24,046 nt of DNA from positions 166,762-190,807 of the forward strand of contig WELB01000032.1 in assembly GCA_009602725.1 (NCBI GenBank). Direction: 5' to 3'. This DNA comes from Spirogloea muscicola (lineage: Eukaryota; Streptophyta; Zygnematophyceae; Spirogloeales; Spirogloeaceae). Positions 9,821 to 21,100 of this stretch are shown one piece after another (the first letter of the stretch is position 1; every line of letters starts with the position of its first letter). Both the position numbers and the translations under genes were made by a program. The notes beneath the pieces were generated by a model. It saw nothing but the letters and a program-made list of their open reading frames with translations, was not told the DNA's origin and made no database searches.

Positions 9821-12800
9821 CTAGAGGGTGACACGCGACGCAGAGCCCTCGGACTCCTCAGAAAATATGCTGTGTCTGTGGCCCATGCCAAGCAGCGAGA
9901 GCTCAGCCAGCCGCTCCAGCGCGCTGCCTATCTCCTCATCGCAGTCCTCATCAGCTTCACCAGCACACAGGGTGGAGGCTCCCCAGCTAGCTTTCATGTG
10001 CGCTCCGTTGGGGGACTCTGATCGGCACCCTGCATTGTCTGTCTTGCATTTGCCTGGTGTGTCGGCAGAGGCAAACAGATGCAGGTGGTGGCGGCCAGGG
10101 CCCTCGTATGCGCCCCATGTGGTGCAGTAGCGCAGCAGCTCCCGCCAATTCGCGTCTTGGTATAATGCAACAGGGTGTCCAAGCACCACAAGCAGGGCCT
10201 GCAGGTGCATCGAGACAAGCATGTGTTGGCACAAACTCCAAGAGAAGCAGTAGTGTTTCCAGGTTGTTGACCTAATATACAGGTACCTTATGTGACCTAT
10301 CAATCTGTGGCTAGTAGGCAGCTGCTAGACCAATTGAAGTCGATGCAGCTATTGACGTGCGCTCCCCTGGGTGTCGTTAGCACCCAATCCTCCAAAAACG
10401 ATGGCCTATATATGTATGTTGCAGCCGAAGAAGAAACAAGGACATTGAACCTTAGCTCGCGTAATGGCCACGTTGAAGCGCTTAGCATTGCCCAGGATGC
10501 CCGCCTGCGAGTCCTCGCCATCGTCAAGGGGTCGTGTGCTGACTGTTGAGATGAATATGATTCTCTCCTCTTGGCCCTGCGATCACGTCGCCACTTTTGT
10601 CAGCTCCCTTAGGAGGCACGTCCAATTCCTCTCACACTACAAGGAGACCAAGGGAGAGCTCCCCGACATTGTACAGCGACAAGATTCTATTGAGACTCAG
10701 CATGTGACCTTGACACCGTTGAGCCATTGTCATGGTTTGTGCCGACGAGCTAGCGACAACAACCTGTCCAGTTCCTTGAACACTTAATTTGCGGAGGTTG
10801 TATGCAACAGATGACCTGGTAATCGTCGACCGTGCCAACTCGCACTCCTGCAAGCTGTCGCTCCCTCAACAACAAGCGAATTCGTCGGACCTGCATCAGA
10901 GAGGTCGTTAGGCAAGCGGACGGACTCTGGAACAACTTGCTGTGCTATGAGTCAGCATGTCAATGGAGCTGGTCAAAGCAAGTCAAACCGCTTCACCTGC
11001 TTGCGATAGGGGGTCATGACGCCTATGTCGGGGATGGTTGCATTTCCGCTTGCTAGCAGCCCCCCAACCAAGTCAACAAGTCGAGCAGCTTCCACAGAGT
11101 TGAAGTAAGAAGGGGAGTCCCCATCCTGCACTTGAGTGCCCCGCACTCCGACAAAAAGCATCGGGAATGACCTCCCCCGTAACTCCGCCCAGCCTAAAGG
11201 TGGCTCAACTGCTGAGGCCTGCAAGGTTTGTTGTAGAGAACGAGGGTAAAGTTCCTCAGTCCCTTGAAAGCGGCAATGAAGCATGAGAATGCCATTGTAA
11301 GCGTTATGCAGGTGAGGGCTCGAGGTACAGACTATATAATAAGTGTGATAGTCATCATTATGCTTCATTTTGCAGTGCTCCGTCGCAGTTCTCAACGGTG
11401 TTGGGGCTGAACTGTCACAGACCTACCTTGGCGCAGGCAATGAGCTCGTTATTGTAGAACATCCTTGAAGGCAGCTCCAACAGCTGCACCAATCACACAA
11501 CCCAGGCGTCAGATGTTGGCCCTCAGGTTGGCAGCAATCTGTTGCTAGCATCTTGCTCGGTCTGAGATGTGGGGTTGAAGGTTGCTGTGCACCGAGTGAA
11601 CTATATATTGCACTGCCAACACGGTATGCAGTGCATCAGCACATGGCATTTGCTGCTGTTGCTGCAATGATTCAGCATTGTGCAGCAACGAGCACCTGGC
11701 TGTTGGCCCTGTAGTTCTTTATGAGCTTCGCCTCAGTCTTTTCAGGTGCAATCTTCATACTGAGCACAATCTTCTCCAGCAAGGACAGTCCAAAGCCTGT
11801 CTTTCTCGCCTCCTCAGAGTGCACCTAAAAGGCGAATTGTCGAAGTAGAGGTCAGGGTGCAAGAACCAAGAATGATGACGCCATTCGAGGTGTAACATAG
11901 TGTGGAGCTCTCAGCAGGGGTCACGTCCACTTATTTGTGGCACATGGAAGACATGCACTGTTGCTTCATTACCATCCTGCCAACAGTATATGCATGTCAT
12001 CACATGCAAGTCTTCACAAGCGCAGAGCAATGAGAATCTCTATCAAAAAAGTGCAAGACTTGCACTTTGGCATGTATCAACTCACCACAGGGCCAAGCTG
12101 ACAAGGATCCCCGCACAAGAGAATGCGTGTCCCACTTTTTGCAAGTGTTAGGGGGATCAATGTCTCTGGAATAAGTGCCTGTGCAAACGAGTTGGGCGGT
12201 TAGACATTCCCCAGAGGAGGAACCTTATGCTGACCAACAAGAGTGCATGCAAGCAGCTGCAATGCTCAAAGGTGCTGCGCTCTTTGGAATGTAGTCACAA
12301 CCAAGCTAGTAGAGTAAGGATGTCTTGCACAGCACAGCAAGCAATCTCCCATTGTTCTGCACAGCAAGCTGTATCTAAGCACAAATCAATATTGAAATAC
12401 CTGACCAGCTTCATCAATCAGTATGTGCGAGAAAGAAGCCCCGGATGGGCACAGCGGCGAGGAATGGAGCAGAGCAGCAGAGGCACAGGTGCAGATGATA
12501 ATCCTGAATTGTTCTGGATTAGATCTGAGGTCAAAGAGACCAAGTTGCTCATTGTAACAGCAGAAATTTTGCCCACCAGATCGCCTGTATGCAAAAGCAT
12601 AGCGCCATGAAATGATGGGTTGCTACCCAATGACATCGTCCTTGACTGAGGCCGCCAGTCTGCGTGGGTCAATCAAGCGCCACATAAGATCTGGAGAGAT
12701 ACCACCCTGGGTCGCCACTCCGCTGCAAAAGAAGGTGATGTCAGACCTCGCTGTATATGAACATGTATATGATGTAAATGCATACAAGAGAATGTGCTCA

Positions 12801-15800
12801 TACTTTTGTGGCAGCCTCCTATTCCAAGCTATCCTCTGAAAAAGGCGCCCGACACAGCAAGCATGTCTCTCCCCTCGACATTCAGACTCGTGGAAGAATT
12901 TTGCCAACAAATGTAGCTACTGCCCATGTCTGTGCAGGTGACACCAGTCACAAAATGGACAAGAAGAACTTCAGGTGGGGCTTTACTAACAAGCTGCTGA
13001 TTCCAAAGAGGATCCAATTGTAACTGCCGGGTGTAGCACCAATTGAAACCTGAACTAGATGACTACTCATGCTGACCTGCAAAGAATGTCTGCTGCATAG
13101 TTGGAGGGCGCACAGGCACATATTCTGGCCGTAGAATCGTGACGCAGAATCTGCAGTATGCATTCTACAACCTTCACGATGGAAGTTGCCAGGTCATAGT
13201 TAGTCGGTCTCCTTCCTTTGGTTGTCCCATGGGGCCCTCAATGGCCATGATGTTGTAAATACTGTGTCAAAATATTGCAAGGCCTTCTGTATCAAGAGTT
13301 GCATTCAAAAGGCATCAGACTGTAAAGAAGAGTCAATGACCTACTGTTATGGTCTTGCCAGTGCCAGGTGGCCCAATGATGGTATATGGGCTTGAGCCGT
13401 GGGAAGCATCCAGGAGCATCTTTACTGCGCCAATCTGCTCTTCATTCAGCACCTCATTGATCTGCCAGCCAGCATAAGACTGATATGGGTTGTATGCATG
13501 TAATCTGTGCTGATTACGCAAATGACAGTCAAGACATCTTTACTTGAATGAGGCTTTGTGAGATCATGGACACTGCTCAGCCTCAGGCTCAAGGGAAGTC
13601 TTACCAGCTGCAGTGGCTCCCTTGCCTCCAAGAGTCTTCTGCAAACACAGTGGACCGTGATCATTTGCACTGGCAAGGCAAAGCATCATGTTTCATGCCT
13701 TTCAATCTGCAGAATGTGGGAGGTCTGCCTAGCAGTTGACGACTTCTTGGGTGATTACCTCGCGCTGTCGCCTCCGTCTGCTGGTTTGTCTTCTGTCAGG
13801 TCTTGCGTCTGCGCAGAGGACTTACTCTGGGCCTCTTCTACCTCGCAGTGGCAGGGCAGAAGTGTGACCTGACACGACCTGGCCGCGCTTATGGCAACGT
13901 GCATCCGCTGCCAAGCAAGGACAAGCTAATCAGCTCTTTGTCGGTATTGTTACCTGCAAGGTAAAAGTAACTAAGGGTAACACCCAGTCACAAAGAATGG
14001 CATATCTGACCTTGATTTCATTGACATAAGCGCTGGCCATTTGTGGGTTCCCAGGAGAAGGTTTCGTTCACCTCCAATGCAAGACGATCAAAGCTGAAGC
14101 GGACATGGACTAATGCGTGCTCTAGCGAATGGACAGAAGAGGTGAAAGCCTCCGTTAAGCGCAAGTACAGCTGAACACAGTCAAGACAGCCACCGAGGTA
14201 TCACTTGTAGTGCTTGCTGAGAACTACAGCTTTGTGCCATACTCTTCTCATCTCCTCCTTCGACTAATTTATGCAAACCATTGCTCTATACAGGTTGCGA
14301 ATCTTTCTAGGAATCTGGGCATCACCTGGGGAGTCTCCCGGAGATCTAGTGCCTGTACAGTAGCAGCACATTCAATAAAGGGAAGCCGAGCGAGGCGTAC
14401 GTACACCACATCTCCTCTCAGTACTGCTGGCCTGTTTTCTAGCAGGCCAGGTACCTTACAAAGAGGAAGTAAAAGATATGTCAGCGTTGTTCCTGAAGGC
14501 GCAGTACCTGCCTCAGGTCAGGAAGTGCTTGGAAAAGCTGTCCCTGCCTGGAGCTGGTACACGAGCTTGTCTGAAGCAAGCGGCATCCGCTGGAGAAGAT
14601 GCACGTTAAACATGTCGTAGGCCCTGATGTCATGTTGTATGGCAGCCTCCTCGAGCTTCAGTTGATTTGATAGCTGCAAAAGGGCAGCACTTTCGTAGTC
14701 AAAGCAGTGCTCCGTGAGGACGCAACAAGCTGGGAGTCAAGGTCACCATCAAGCTTCTGCATGCTGACTTGGTAGCTTTCATGGAGCAAGGAAATGTCAT
14801 TTCATCGACAAGCAGCAAGCCTGAGAAATACCTCATCCAGTTGCCTGTCGAGACAGCCACACTTTTGCCGGCTGCTTTGGTGAGGAGCTAGCAAAGGGGT
14901 GACGTTGCTGGGGCCCCTGTTGACATGCAATGGCGCATGGAGAGGCTTCCAAGAGGCCGGCAGAACCACCTGCTGATAGTAGCTCGCCATCCATGGCAGC
15001 ATCTCCGGACGCCGCGCCACTGAGAATTGAAGAGGGGGCTTGTCAAAGAGGTACTTCAGGGAGGCCGGGAAGAAGGGCTTTGCTTCCTTGCTGCATGCAG
15101 AAGAATGAGTAGCGGTAGCAGCATCAGCAAGAGCAACAGATGAAGCTGCAGGCTTTCATCGGAAGTATAGCTGGATGAACAGCAGCATGCTAATCTCTGC
15201 ACCTTAGAAGGGAGTCCACCTCCACGGCATTGCGAGCAATAAGTGCAGTGACCCTGCGCCCCACAATGCAGAAAGCCTCGGAATCCCGTGGAGAGGAGTC
15301 GCTGGCAACTGTCGGGCACAGGGCGAAAGTCAAGAGCAGCCACTGCTGCAGGAAGGCCGCCTCCTGGGGCATGCACAGCAGCTCCTGTGGTGCACGCCCA
15401 CGCCTTTGAGCTATGAGACAAGGCAGCTGCCAGTCCCAGCAGTTTGATCATAAAGCTGAAGCCTGAGCCCCTTTTGGACATGAATATTGGATCCTCAACT
15501 GAAGTCCCCATCCTATGCGCTTGATCCTGGACTTTTGACTGACGGCGTCCTGCCCCAGTTCACTGCGCCCTGCCCTGCCGCAGTACAAGGCAGTGCAGGC
15601 AAGCCAGCACTGGCTGGACTGCAGGATGAGAGCCTGGAGCAGAGCGCGAGCACGAGCAAGGCGGTACTCACGACGGTGAGCTGGTACTCTGAGCGGGGCG
15701 GCAGGAGCACAGCTCGGCGGGCACCTCGTTCGCTTGGCCTGGCAAGGCCGTGGCCGTCGTGGATCGACGTGGTGGCGCCCAGAGACGGCAGCAGCCGCAG

Positions 15801-16288
15801 GTCCAGCAGCAGCGCAGGCACATCGCCGCAGTTGTGCACTGACAAGGACCTGAAGTAGGCTGGCGCGGAGCTGGTGTCACCAGAGGGCAGCAGCGGCCCC
15901 CGGAAGCTGGGCAGGAATGGGGGAGCGGCCTCCTGGGCAAAGGCGGCAGCGCGCTTGACGCCAAAGTCCACACTGTGCGAGAGGACGATGGGGCCGCCCG
16001 CCTGCATGAGCTGCATGGCCACCGGCATGGCCGTCAAACGAAGCATGGTGACCTCAGACGAGACGGCAGCGCAAGCCAAGGTAAGGGCAAGGCAAGGCAG
16101 GGCAAGGCTGGACAAGGCAGGGCGGCGCAGAGGAGCACCGCTTGGGGGCCCGCGCGGATAGCGCCCAGCAGGCGCGCCTCGTGGCCGGCCATGGCCTCCG
16201 CCGCCCATGCGGGGAGCGCCGCGGCGGCCGCCTGTGGCGGGCTCGGGTACAGGTCCAGGCTCATCTCCGCGGCCCGGCGGGGGTTCAT
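9821..16288 (-). CDS. SDE3: SF1B RNA helicase, SDE3/MOV10/Armitage family
   Basis: Family members unwind RNA 5'-3' and act in RNA silencing and RNP remodelling. Minus-strand exons: 16139-16288, 15672-16052, 15203-15426, 14832-15090, 14563-14709, 14326-14511, 14072-14170, 13869-13907, 13759-13808, 13605-13638, 13345-13479, 13077-13171, 12627-12722, 12401-12584, 12086-12178, 11696-11824, 11427-11483, 10997-11218, 10816-10890, 10451-10576, 9821-10198. They join in frame to 1052 residues. Motifs: GPPGTGKT (559-566), APSNYAAD (Ia), DEAGQ (689-693), GDPCQLGP (716-723), KNYR, MTPYRKQ, GTVDDYQ|GQEER and RFNVAITRAK (918-927). The N-terminal half has the family's beta-rich region and VPGLLENRP, RGDVVYVR and RMH. 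The helicase core is very secure. Acceptors of exons 5 and 6 and the first exon are tentative; an alternative start in another frame near 16436 cannot be excluded. Orthology to SDE3 rather than another family branch is unproven. Confidence 0.88.
16085..16125. repeat. Low-complexity GGCAAGGCAGG repeat in helicase intron 1
   Basis: The proposed 86-bp first intron of the helicase (16053-16138) consists largely of short imperfect repeats built from GGCAA and GGCAGGGC. On the coding strand it reads as CT/GCC-rich sequence, which may serve as an extended pyrimidine tract before the acceptor. It has no recognisable coding content. Confidence 0.6.
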
Positions 16289-16533
16289 GGGCTCCTCTGA
16301 AGCTCGCCGTGCTTGCCGAGCGAGGCCCTGCGAAGCCGGCGCCGACTCCGAGAGCCACGGTGATGATTCTGGGAGCTGCCAGGCCCACCTGCGACTGCGT
16401 CAGGCCGAGCATGGGGGCCTGCTGCAGCCGCACCACACAGCAAGTCCCCTGACTGTCTCAACCAGTTGGAGTGAGGAGAAGGGTCCTGGAGGAGGTGTCA
16501 GCTCCTGTCAGGTTCCTGCAGCAGTCAATGCGC

Positions 16534-16625
16534 TCTCGCTGCGGCCTCCGGCTTTCGTCAGGGGGATAGTTTTCCGGCAGCTAGTCTGCCGGATGTGAGG
16601 CTCCTCACTCGTAACTACTGAGTGG
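16534..16625 (+). repeat. Dispersed 92-bp repeat, copy A (partner at 17081-17172)
   Basis: The stretch beginning TCTCGCTGCGGCCTCCGGC and ending in CTACTGAGTG is repeated with scattered mismatches at 17081-17172 (beginning TCTTGCTGCAGCCTCTGGC, ending TTACTGAGTG). Both copies are 92 bases in direct orientation, about 547 bases apart, and they bracket the tandem array. The end of copy A overlaps the first tandem unit. Confidence 0.75.
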
Positions 16626-16927
16626 TGCATCCTCCCCCGTTCTGCCATCGCCTCTTCAGGCCCCGCAGTCGCTGCTTAGCTCGTACTTTGGCCCCTTCGA
16701 ACCTTGTCAATTCTTTCCGGGCTGGCTTCTCACACTCCTTGCCCCCATGGGGAGAGCCACTTCGCCTCACTCGTAACTACTGAGTGATCCATTCCTCCCC
16801 CGTTCTGCCGTAGCCTCTTCTGGCCCCGAAGTCGCTGCTTGGCTCGTACTTTTGCCCCTTCAAACCTTGTCAATTCTGTTCGGGCTGGCTTCTCACAGCC
16901 CTTGCCCCCATGGGGAGAGCCACTTCG
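16603..16927 (+). repeat. Tandem repeat, two units of about 162 bp
   Basis: The first unit starts at 16603 and the second at 16765, both with CCTCACTCGTAACTACTGAG. They remain closely alike through CCCCGTTCTGCC, GCTCGTACTTT, CCTTGTCAATTCT, GGGCTGGCTTCTCACA and CATGGGGAGAGCCACTTCG. A diverged third fragment follows at about 16985-17048. The array lies between the helicase 5' end and the TRS120 3' end. No gene is recognised; the open frames across it arise from a repeat without stops. Confidence 0.85.
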
Positions 16928-16930
16928 CCT

Positions 16931-16978
16931 CAATGGCACACGCGCTTCATCTGCAAGCTGGTCGTGCTTTGGCTGCAG
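16931..16978 (+). repeat. Dispersed 48-bp repeat, copy A (partner at 17346-17393)
   Basis: CAATGGCACACGCGCTTCAT through GGCTGCAG is repeated at 17346-17393 (CAATGGCACGCGCGTTGCAT through GGCTGCAG) in direct orientation with scattered mismatches. It belongs to the same mosaic repeat cluster as the 162-bp units. Confidence 0.7.
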
Positions 16979-17080
16979 TATTCTGGCCCCTTCGAACCAT
17001 GTTCATTCTTTTTCGTTGGCCTGGCCGAGCACAGCCATCGCCCTCTACTGCAATAGACTGCGTGCTGCCCGTGCTGTTGC

Positions 17081-17172
17081 TCTTGCTGCAGCCTCTGGCT
17101 TCCGTCAGGAGGATTGCTTTCCAGCTGCTAGTCTTTCTGGTTTGCGGCTCCTCACTAGAGGTTACTGAGTGA
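17081..17172 (+). repeat. Dispersed 92-bp repeat, copy B
   Basis: Direct, diverged copy of 16534-16625. It shares the sequence from the CTGC(A/G)GCCTC start through GTCAGG and GCTAGTCT to the GGCTCCTCACT...TTACTGAGTG end. Confidence 0.75.
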
Positions 17173-17345
17173 TTATCTTAACGACGTTCACGGGGCGTTT
17201 GGCGCTCGGTGACTCGAGCTCCTCCACCGGCTCTTGCACAGCGCTGTATCCCGCCATTACCAGGGCGGGGAGCAGGCTGACTTCAACGCAGCAGGCCCTC
17301 TCGCTCAGGTGTATCGCCTGCGCCTGTCCGTCTTGCTGCAGCGGT

Positions 17346-17393
17346 CAATGGCACGCGCGTTGCATCTGCGTGCCGGTTGCGCATTGGCTGCAG
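17346..17393 (+). repeat. Dispersed 48-bp repeat, copy B
   Basis: Direct copy of 16931-16978, followed by CCTCTGGC as in the 92-bp repeat, so fragments of the same longer ancestral unit are joined in different orders. Confidence 0.7.
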
Positions 17394-17543
17394 CCTCTGG
17401 CTCTGGTTTGGGAGAACCACTTCTGTCTCTCTTTAGGAGAGCCACTTTCTCTTTCTCTCCGGAGGAGGTGCAGAGAAAGTCAGGCGAAATTCCAGCGGGA
17501 GTAGAAATTAAGCTTTTCCAAAGCATTCGGCCCTTTGGACATT

Positions 17544-17729
17544 GTTCGTTCTTTCTCTAGGCTGGCCATTCACAGCCCCTGCCTCCTGCGGAAAAGCTCA
17601 CTTCTTCTTCCAAAGGGGGCGGGGGCTGTGAAAGAAGAAAGTCCTCATCATAGAGGGCGATGGCTGTGAATGAAGTTGGCTCATTCCAAAGGGGGCGAGG
17701 GCTGTGAAAAGCCAGCCCAGAAAGAATGG
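17544..17729. repeat. Inverted copies of the satellite core
   Basis: The left arm 17544-17591 (GTTCTTTC, GGCTGG, CACAGCCCCTGCC) matches the reverse complement of 17686-17729, and both match the tandem unit near 16708-16752. Further inverted fragments lie at 17609-17637 and 17652-17668; the last is a perfect 17-base inverted match to 17030-17046 (CACAGCCATCGCCCTCT). A transcript across this region could fold into a long imperfect hairpin. It looks like a remnant of a non-autonomous element or satellite; I see no transposase and no clear target-site duplication. Confidence 0.7.
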
Positions 17730-18186
17730 CCAAGGTGAATGGACAAGAATGGACAAGAAGAGCACAGCCTTGCAAACGGTCGCGTGGAGCTTGCAATGGT
17801 GGGCTGCAAGAACAACCACGACAAATAGCGACTTGCGTGCTCAGCAGGCAGGCAGGCAGTCACTTGTCTGTCACACATGGGGCCCCACTGCCCTCTCCAA
17901 TGGTTGTGCAACTTCAGTGACCGTGCTAATGTCTTGGAGGTAGTTGCGGGACCGCCAACTTGGCGATGATCAACGATCAATACTTGTGATCAATGATCTA
18001 ATGCAGTACTTGTGCTGCGACCAGTCGAGCAGGCCTTGGCTCCCTTAGCTCGCTGCCACAGGCAAAGTGTAGCGTAGCATTTATCCTATCGCGCCACCTT
18101 GCACACTAGAGGGCTGCAAAAATAGGGACACAGAGCAGTATGTACATTTGCTGGCCAGCACCTACCGACCTGTATCAAGTAGAAGC
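17730..18186. other. Intergenic: TRS120 3' flank, no gene recognised
   Basis: About 450 bases between the inverted repeats and the TRS120 stop codon (minus strand). It should hold the TRS120 3' UTR. No recognisable coding sequence, RNA gene or clear poly(A) signal was seen, only a small hairpin at 17965-17999. Confidence 0.5.
17965..17999. repeat. Small imperfect inverted repeat built on GATCA
   Basis: GATCAACGATCA and TGATCAATGATC are separated by about seven bases and pair at 10 of 12 positions when one is reversed and complemented. It lies about 190 bases beyond the TRS120 stop and might be a 3' UTR hairpin or chance. Confidence 0.35.
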
Positions 18187-21100
18187 CTAGGCAACACCCA
18201 CAACGCACACCTTGTGATCAAATGCCCGAATTGCAAGAGGGGGGCCCAGTGGCTGGCATGTGGTGCTGGAAGGGGCGTAGTTGTGACTAGTGCTTGCGTC
18301 AGCCGACAAGTCCTGGCAAGACCCGGTGACTCTGAGTGTGTAGTCGCCAGGGACGAGGAAGCACAGCGCAAACTGGTGTACCACCGAGCTCCGAGGGTAT
18401 ACATCCTCGTCTACTCTATGCAGCGATCCTGCATGATCAAGTTCGGCATGCGTACATTGTAAGCCGTCTGCAACATAGTCACTTGGTTGATCAAAAGCTA
18501 CACAATGTAGTGGTATGTGCAGAGGCTGCAAGCTGAAGCAGGATGCCCACATACAGCTCGCACGCTGTCATGAGTTCTGCAGATGCAAGCTCAAGCAACA
18601 TGCTCAATAAGTAAACCAGCCTCATACCAGCCCAAAGAATGGTTGCCTTGCTTCCAGTTGCACCGAGGCAGGAGGAGCCCGTCACATCGCAGCATGCAAG
18701 TGTGAGCTCCAGCCTTGCTGCGGCCGGGCCACTGTTGTGGACGGTCAAGTCAATGCCAGTCATCTTCCGCGCCACGATATTGGTAATGCCCTTGCGGCTG
18801 ATCCGCATGGCCTCCTTCAGCGTCAAGGACAACGGCGCCGGAGACGAGGGCAGGCCTTCCTCTGCACCACCAGCAGCATCCATGGCGGCCTTGGTAGCAG
18901 AGTCGCTCGCGATGATGCCGCCCGCCCGGGCAAGGCTGAAGCGGAAGGTCAGGAGGTCTGGGAGGAGCGCAGCGATGGTGGGCCCCTGCAGTGCCTCCCG
19001 CACCTTGTCGCGGATGTAGAGCTCACCATGGCCGTTGCGGCTGGACCGCCAGAAGATCCTCACATGCAAGCAGAGCGCTGCTACAACACCCTCCAGCTCT
19101 GCCTCAGCTTTCTCTTCGTCCTCGTTGAGCACCCGTGCATCCCGTGGAAGGACAAATTGCTTAGCAGCGGCCTCGTTGCCGTAACTGCCCAGTTGCCTTT
19201 TGTCCCCAGCGGCCATGCTGGACTGGCTGACCTCCGCATCCTCTCCCAATGTCAAGCCCTCCAGTGGCACCAGCACTCTAGCCGAGCACTCGCGGTCAAC
19301 TGTAAGGCTGGTCCCTTTGGTGGAGTGAGACGAGCTGCCTTCAGGGGAACCCCCGAGAACGACACTGACATCAAAGCTTGCCTCAGTGCCGTTCCATAGC
19401 TCCAGCTCCAGGAGCCGGAATACCATCAAGTGGCGCTTACGAGGCACAGTCAGCGTTAGCACTCGCGATTCCAAGAGGTGCAGGCCTCGCTGCACATGGA
19501 GCTGCAGCGGGACTACGAGCCTCCTGCCAGGGGGGAGCGGAGCATCCTGCGCTGCCTCCTTCAGCCCTGTTTATAGCAGACACGAAAACCAAATGTCGGG
19601 CATTGCAAATCAGGTTTTCATTGACTGTTGGAATTTGAACCTGGAGCACGTGGTGGAGCGTGTCATATGTGAGTTGGCTAATTACGAGTCCATGCAACTG
19701 AAGTAATGGGCACGACACTGAAGCTAGCCTTGGCACTGACTTCACAGGCCTAGCGTTGGGCAAAATCTTCACCTGCATAGTGGATAGTGAGTGCTGATTC
19801 AGGTGCGTCCTTGCCAGAGCGATTCGCAGCTAGCACAGGCACCGCTGATTTTCTCGAGTCCTCAGCTCTAGCTGTCAGAGTGCCTCCGCTCCTGCCAACA
19901 CTTGTCGCCTGCAGGCCTTGCAGCACCAATCTGAATACGGCAGATTGCCCTGGAAGCAGCGGAAGCACGTCCGCCAGGGTGGCTCTGTCCACCATAGCGG
20001 CGTGGTCCAAGCTCCTGCCGGAGATGCCGATGTCGATCTCAGAGACAGGGACGATGCCAGCGTTCGTGATACGTACGTCGACCTCCTTAGCCTCGCCCTC
20101 GAAGAGCACAAACGAGGCCCGTTCACCACCCAGGACGCTTGCCACCAGCAGCGGCAGGGCTGGTATTGCCACCAGGCTGCCTGGCGGCATCAGGGCCTTG
20201 GCCCTGGTCGGCGAGCCTCGGAATGGATCTGCCAGGTGGCCAGCAGCAACCTCGTCGCCAGCGGATGAGAACAAGTGCTCCGACAGCACGCCGAAGCAGC
20301 GCACAAAGCACCCCCGCAGAAGGAGCCGTCCAGGGCGCCGCGGCACACATGACAAAGAAAGCAGCTGCGGAGGGCGGTTCGGTGGAAGACTGATCGATTT
20401 TGGAGGAGTTTCGCACACCAAGTTGCCGCACACTGGCTCTGGTTTGCCTTCTTCTTCGCTTGCGCTCACGCTGAGGGAGATGCTCTCTACCGTGAGATCA
20501 AAAGCGCACGGGTTGGCAACTTCGACAATGACCTGCATGCAAGAGGCCATTCTAAGATCCAACATTCAAGTGCTGCACATCCGCGTCGAGCCCTTGGCTC
20601 AGAGCAAGCTGCCTACAATTATCTGCCGCACTCAGGTTGCCATTGCTACTGCAGGCATCAGTAAGGAGCCAACAAAACATCAACTACTTTGTGACGCTAC
20701 CTGAGCAGGCTCGCCGCAGACCCAGAGGAGGTCTGGGCCGCTCTGCGCATTGCTGGCAGCAACAAATGGAGAGTAGATGAAGGGGCCTGAGCCAGAGCTC
20801 TGCCTCCACCACTGTCGCCCAGCACTTGTCCTCTTGACAACCTGTAGCTCTGGAGAGGTCGGTGCAACCTCGTGCAATCTGCAGGACAACAAGGTATTCC
20901 GAGGTAAGGTTGGCAATTAGCAGCAGAAAGAAGTTGAAGGGCTTGCTAGGTAAGTCAAGGCTGCAATCTAGCACGTGTTTGCAAAGAAGGGCACTAAGCA
21001 TTGCTGGGCACTTGCCTGATGAACGGCAAGACGGTTGACTTCGACCGGGTCCCAAGCGGCAGCTGGTTGGCAGATGCCGACAGAGCTGCTGCAAGCGAGT

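Noticed and set aside
12303-12375. Short direct repeat around GCACAGCA(C)AGCAAGC in a helicase intron
   Set aside because: Two brief matches in low-complexity CAG-rich intron sequence; not enough for a repeat or splice-control claim.
15513-16436. 307-residue minus-strand open frame as a single-exon gene
   Set aside because: Its middle (15672-16052) is helicase exon 2; the flanking parts are intron or low-complexity sequence in that frame.
16839-17560. Overlapping open frames of 106-111 residues in the intergenic repeats
   Set aside because: They follow the repeat units, have no motifs and differ between copies.
16534-17729. Complete transposable element (LTR or TIR type)
   Set aside because: No transposase, reverse transcriptase or clear target-site duplication. 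The direct copies are short and diverged, so I call only a repeat cluster.
18737-19399. 220-residue plus-strand open frame
   Set aside because: Antisense shadow of the long TRS120 exon 12, which matches the family across its whole length.
19787-20704. 305-residue plus-strand open frame
   Set aside because: Antisense to TRS120 exon 11; no motif of its own.
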